From positions 116,935,449 through 116,999,448 of the forward strand of contig CM060696.1 of NCBI GenBank assembly GCA_030686995.1: 64,000 nucleotides of DNA, in the 5' to 3' direction. Below the pieces are notes generated by a model. It made no database searches, had not been told where the DNA came from, and saw only the letters and a program-made list of their open reading frames with translations. Positions 58,603-64,000 of the stretch are shown here, in pieces. The position numbers were made by a program, and so were the translations under genes. This DNA comes from Artemisia argyi. Its lineage: Eukaryota > Streptophyta > Magnoliopsida > Asterales > Asteraceae. Position 1 is the first letter of the stretch. Each line of letters starts with the position of its first letter.

Positions 58603-60373
58603 TGTAACAATTCGCATTTCAGGTTAACTTTTATTCCCGAAAATTTCACTATTCACTTTTTACTATTCACTTTCACTATTCATCTCAGAAATTTTTATTT
58701 CATATTCTCGTAAGTTAAACTATTTTAACGATAATCCGAGAATTTCACGCTCGTCGGATCATTTCTGCAAAAATCACAAAGCCGTGTCCGAGATTTACTT
58801 TTAGGTTTAAACGTCATTCTAGCATCCCGATATGTCCATAAAACACTATAAACAATAGAAATATGATTTTCTCTCATTTTAGGACAATTCCAAAAGTTTT
58901 GGAATTTTACGTTTTTCAGTTCAGCGTTTTACGCGAATTACGCGTTTTAGACCCGTGTTTCCAGTTTTTAGCAGGGTTTTAGCACCCAATAGAACCTACC
59001 ACTCATTTTATATTTTATTATGGAGTATATTGATAAGTTCTAGCATATTTATAAGTTTCATATTTTTAGAATACCCGGTTTTACGTTTCGTGGCCTAAAA
59101 ACTTACGGTTAGCAATTTACGGAGTCAAAACTAGCTACATACTTAGGATATTATCATCCAAAGACCATGACTACTCATCTAGTCACCCTTATCCTATGTA
59201 AACCGCCATTTAGGGGGGGGGGGATTCACACTTGTGGCATCATCTCATGACTTTAGCCATTAGATCATACTTATTTATAACTTTGTCACCAAGTTTAGGC
59301 ACTTTCCTAACACTTTCCTAACCTCCTCATCCTAGCCTATATAAATAACTCATTCATGACTTAGAAAACTCATTCTTCTTCCTTTCTTCATCAATAAAAA
59401 CTCCACACCCTTTAATCCTAGCACCATGATCCTTTGATCTTCAATATACAAGTTACACTACAAAGTTCAAGGTCTTAGTATTCTCTACCTAGTTCTTAAG
59501 TTTGTTTGGTGATTCCATGGTTGAATTAGGAGCTACACAAGGTTACTAGGGCTGAAGTTAATGGGTTTTCACAAGGGTTAGATCAAGGCTAGCAAGGGTT
59601 ACAAGAGTTATGGTGAAGGGTTTACAAGCTTAGGTTTAGTGTCCTAGTTCCATACTTGACTTCCTTTCTTTAGAAAGCCAAAAGTTGTAAGCAAACCCTA
59701 TTACACTTTCTTGCTCAATATCATTTTCATGCTTATTATGTTTCTTTCATGCTATATATGGTCTTTGTATTATGTTCATGATATATAAAAACTAGTAAAA
59801 CAAGTTATGTATATATATGTTAACTTATGACAAGTAAACAAGCAAACTAGTGGTTTTTATGGAGAACCACGACCAAAATAGTACAACTATCATATTTTAC
59901 ACTTACTTAATGTTAAATAGGACTTAACAAGGAAAACATAGCAATTTGAATCACCTAAAACGAGTACACGAGTCAAAAGTTATGGCCATAAGAAGTTAGC
60001 GACACCAAAACGCCGAAACTGCCTATAACCTACTGTTTTGCATTCTGCCAATTTGAAAGTCACCCTTCTGGTCTGATTCATCAAAAAGTTAAAACACGAA
60101 AGTTGTCCGGAACGCCGTTTTCGTTTAGGACAAAGAAGCTCGAGCCCTGAAAACGCTTTCCGAGTGATAATTTCTTCAAATTCTTAACAGCCCATTTTTA
60201 GACCAAAGTCACTATATAATAGTTATGTTTTACTAAGACCAAGAGGTCTAATGACCTAAAGCCAAGACTACAACCATGGCTAAAGCCAAGGTTGAGTCTC
60301 AAGATCATGGTAACAATGACCAAGGTCACGGCAAAGCCACGGCTAAAGACCATATAACTTTTAAAGATCAAAA

Positions 60374-60499
<126 letters not shown>

Positions 60500-60959
60500 T
60501 GTTATCAAATACTACAATAGTAGGGAGCCTCATGTGAGGAGTTCATTAAGTAAGCCGTCGAGATGAGTTGTGGATTTACGAATTAAAGTGTCCTGGCTCC
60601 TTGAACGTTTACTCCATGACTTCTGAATTATGTCGGCCCGAACGGTAGTAAGAGATATACAAACTATACATGTTTCATAGGCCACTTATATTCAAAGACT
60701 TACACTATATACTAAGTACTACATCATGAACATTATGCAAGACATATATAGGCAATTCTTCGTATTCTTAGACGTTACTGCAAACCTAAGTCGCAACATT
60801 CTATTATAGGCTGCTCTTAGAGACATTCGTGATTCGACTACCACTATCATTTCTCATCACTTAAGCTTAAGGTGAGTCATAGCCCCTACTTTTTCATACT
60901 TGTTTTAACTCTTTGGGGGGGATACATGCACAACTACTTGCTTACTTGTACAAATACTC

Positions 60960-61199
60960 AAAACATTTATACTTGATTGTTTTATACTTGATTGTCTTAT
61001 ACTTGATTGCATTATACTTGATTTCATACATACATGATTGTGTTATACTTAACTGCGTTATACTTGATTGTGAGACTTCCAGTGGCTCCAGATTAAGTTG
61101 TTGGATGACCATTGAGACTGCCAGTGGCTCCAGATTAAGTTGCTGGATGACCATTGAGACTTCCGGTGGCTCCAAATTAAGTTGTTGGATGACCATTGC
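60960..61199. repeat. Two adjacent minisatellites in the solo LTR
   Basis: First, TTATACTTGATTG(T/C) units of about 14-16 bases, seven or so (60967-61072). Then three tandem copies of a 42-base unit starting GAGACT(T/G)CCAGTGGCTCC (61071-61197). The open frames across them are by-products of the repeat length being divisible by three. Confidence 0.88.
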
Positions 61200-61777
61200 G
61201 GCTATTGATACATCCTAACATTTGCGAATGTTGGATACATCATAAACGTGAGGTCTTCGGAGATGAAGAGTAGACTCACGACTAATTGCTTAATTGTTTT
61301 GATGAACTTATACATGTCTTAATCATATTATATTGTAGCAGTGGGTTGTGAACACACAGGTTACAAGTCTCTTATGGTGGGACTTGTAACTGAGTGGATT
61401 CACGATGCCTTTGTTGTGTGAACATTCTTTTAAGGCTTTTCAACTGTTTTAAGACAGACTCTATGAACTCACCAACCATTGTGTTGACACTTTAGCATGT
61501 TTATCTCAGGTTAGTAAGGCGATAGCTAGTGCGTGGAACTTAGAGTCAAGCTGCATATTCTGAAGACCTACGCTTTTATCATTTACCATTCAAAACATTT
61601 GTATACATTTATGTATCATACTTTGGAATCTCATGTTTGTAACTTTGAATTCATTAATCGAATGGTAACTTTTCAAAACGTCTCATTTAGAGTTCGTTTT
61701 CTATAACTTGTACTTTGTATTATGAAGTAGCACCCCTATGACATAGTCTTCCACTGCGGTATTTTGGGGGTGTTACA

Positions 61778-64000
61778 AAGGTTGTATGTTTTATTTCCTA
61801 AATCTTTCAAGTAAAGTTTCATTCCAAATTAAGTCTAACCTTTTACTTATATGGAATGTTACTCTACAATATATATGATTTAGTAAATCAAACATAATAC
61901 TCCCACTAGCTTTCAGGAATACTTAGAAATTATCTTATTTCAATTATAAACCAATTCATGGATATAATAATTAAAAATAAGAACAATTTCCTAGATGCAT
62001 GCATTTATCCATTCATGGATTATTGAACTTTGTACACTACCAAAGATTTACTTGAATTCATAAACTCCTTTGATTACTTATCGTCCTCGCTTAAGTAATC
62101 ATTCAAGAAAGAGTTTTGATATTTCATTGTCAAATTTCATATTCATGAAATTTAAGTATGACAATTACCATCTTTGTATCTTTAATGTGTTTTAGGAAAG
62201 AGTATTCAATCATAGTTAATTGCTTAAGTATGATTAATAATCTTGTCATAAGACTTGCATTAAGATATGTGTACAATTTTTGTCCATATGATTTCTACAC
62301 AAAGATTTAAACCTCTAGGGTTACTTATCTTTGAATAAACTCATCTTCATTCTCTAACCATTAAGAATTAAGATAAATCAAATTTAAAATTTGAATATCT
62401 TTATGAACAACATCTCCAACATTCATAATATGAATAATTTACCCAATTCATTATTTTGGTAATACTACATCATATAATCGTCAGCATATTAATTAAATAC
62501 CTGAGATATCCAAGTGGATCTATGAATGATAATTCCATCATCTTGAGGTTTATCATTTACATGTTTTGCCTCATCATGATTTTTACTAGTGTGTTTTAGA
62601 AGATTATGTATCTTGTAAATCTATCTTATCAAGATAAAATACTCCCACTTGCCTTTAGTATTATATAGAATAAACTAGTTAGCAATTAGAGCAACAATCC
62701 GACGTTCTCTTTTAGGATATTACAAATACACATTGACAGTTCCTGACATTCTTTTGTTAACAACCTACCAATAAGTAGCTTAACAAATTTAGAACTCCAA
62801 TTTAAGACTTAATGTGATTCATCACATTTCATAATGTCTTATTAATCTTCTAGGAGTCTAATTGAGTATATTCATTCCATACTCAATTTTCTAACCTTGA
62901 TAACTTTCGGAAGAAAAGAAATCATAGTTATCTTTAATCAAACTTCTAACAAGAGTTTGATTTCCCTAACTTAACATACCATTATATTTTGGTATTTAAA
63001 TTATAATAAATATTGTAAGAAGATCTAACAATATATATAAGATAACTATATTCCTTTTGGCATACCTATTTACCAACTAAGTCAACTTAATGATATAATA
63101 GTATTTCCAAACCAATTGCATGCTTTTTATATAACACAAGTACTTTTGACCAAGTCACTTCATGTTCATGTCTCTTCAAAACATGAACGTGTTATATTCC
63201 CACTTTCCGTTATTAATCATTGATCATCTCAATGACTTCTTGTATATGTCTTAATTAAAAGACCATAACAAGCTAACGTCTTACTTTATTATAAGTCTTG
63301 TAATACTTAGAAGACTTCATGTTTATAAATATACAATAATGTATAAACATGTATAATTAAAGTAATCATGAACACCATCATTTGGTTTCATTAATATTTT
63401 CAAGTTAACACACTACTTCATTTTTATTTATGTCATTCTTATAATACATAATTATTGAAGTAGTATTATATTGCTTCAAGTATTTATGTCATTCAAATAA
63501 TACATAAATATTAAAGTTGAAGTAGTATTGTTATTGACACATGTTCTAATAGATGTCTAATTTAGAAACTGTAAATTATCCATGTTGGTCTCACGCATAC
63601 ATGAAAATTCACCTTGTTGTTAATATTTAGCCTGCGTCTCACGTTTACTAAATTTCAACACCAAGTGTTTCTTAGATTAGATTTATATAAATCATATTAG
63701 AACTATAGTCTCTTACTTTGCAGTTAAGAGAATCCGTTAAATCATATTCTTATGTGTTGTACCTTGCACACAATGTAGATTTCTCCCACTTGTGCATGGA
63801 ACAACATCATGTACCATATGAACAACACGCACGCGTTTGTTAATGTGAACAATATGATTTGTGTCATTAGTATAACTAGTAGATATAGAGTTTACTCAAT
63901 CAATCAAGGAAACGCACATGACTATCCTTGAAAATATTAGTGTCTATATTTGGAAAGTATTTATCTTGAGATGTTCAAAGATAAAGTAGAGTCTTACCAA
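61778..64000 (-). other. Copia-like element interior continues, non-coding
   Basis: AT-rich (well over 65 percent by eye). No gene or RNA found. On the minus strand the purine motif AAGTGGGAG or a close form recurs near 61905, 62641, 63196 and 63782, like the tract at 57011. Confidence 0.5.

Noticed and set aside
60913..61218. Frames on both strands with repeated ETSSGSRLSCWMTI-like units
   Set aside because: 42-base minisatellite in a solo LTR; repeat length divisible by three keeps frames open by chance.

Overview
This window is plant nuclear DNA, almost certainly gene-poor repeat-rich chromatin. Ty1/copia, Ty3/gypsy-like, LINE, MITE and SINE sequences fill it, and only one host-type gene (a rhomboid protease) can be recognised. 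The protein families of several elements look like those I know from Asteraceae genomes: a SIRE-type gag with a 'RPPMLEKGG' start, a pol-less element whose ORF contains 'PEEVEETIGTPIEVEPL', and a TNT1-like gag. That family placement is from memory, not from a search.

Layout. 1-7550: a long copia element on the minus strand, with gag, protease/integrase and RT/RNase H nearly intact; its 3' LTR lies off the left edge. 7550-8130: the 3' end of a second LTR element on the plus strand. 8130-10240: (TA)n arrays, a MITE sitting inside one, AT-rich filler and a 141-bp perfect-looking hairpin. 10480-16790: six clean 3' exons plus one damaged upstream exon of a rhomboid-family gene, with introns swollen by at least seven small transposons. 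16783-21939: a copia element with 140-bp LTRs that landed exactly at the stop codon of that gene. 22900-27633: a SINE-like unit, (ATT)n arrays, and a non-LTR retroelement fragment split by a 3.7-kb LTR element that encodes nothing recognisable.

27634-56229 is a four-deep nest. A minus-strand L1-type LINE (52911-56229, with its 3' part probably continuing at 28425 and below) is host to a gag-only copia element (28426-52910). A SIRE-type copia element (29657-48513) lies inside the gag of that copia. A 6.7-kb pol-less LTR element (41575-48258) lies inside the 3' LTR of the SIRE. A solo LTR of that same pol-less family (49224-50572) also sits in the gag-only copia. 56230-64000 is the 3' end of another minus-strand copia-like element without visible pol, containing a 3.2-kb solo LTR (58603-61777).

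Six insertions have exact target-site duplications that I could read by eye (TCTAT, ATACC, GTCAT, TTACT, AAGGT and, for the MULE, TAACAAATA), so the order of events is well supported. The most interesting signals are: (i) a stretch in the U5 of the pol-less family that is complementary to the 5' half of plant tRNA-Asp, close upstream of a tRNA-Asp-type primer binding site; (ii) a retrotransposon that supplies the stop codon of the rhomboid reading frame; (iii) the 315-residue unassigned protein of the pol-less family; and (iv) a field of about 21 TACGC-centred repeats in the SIRE leader.
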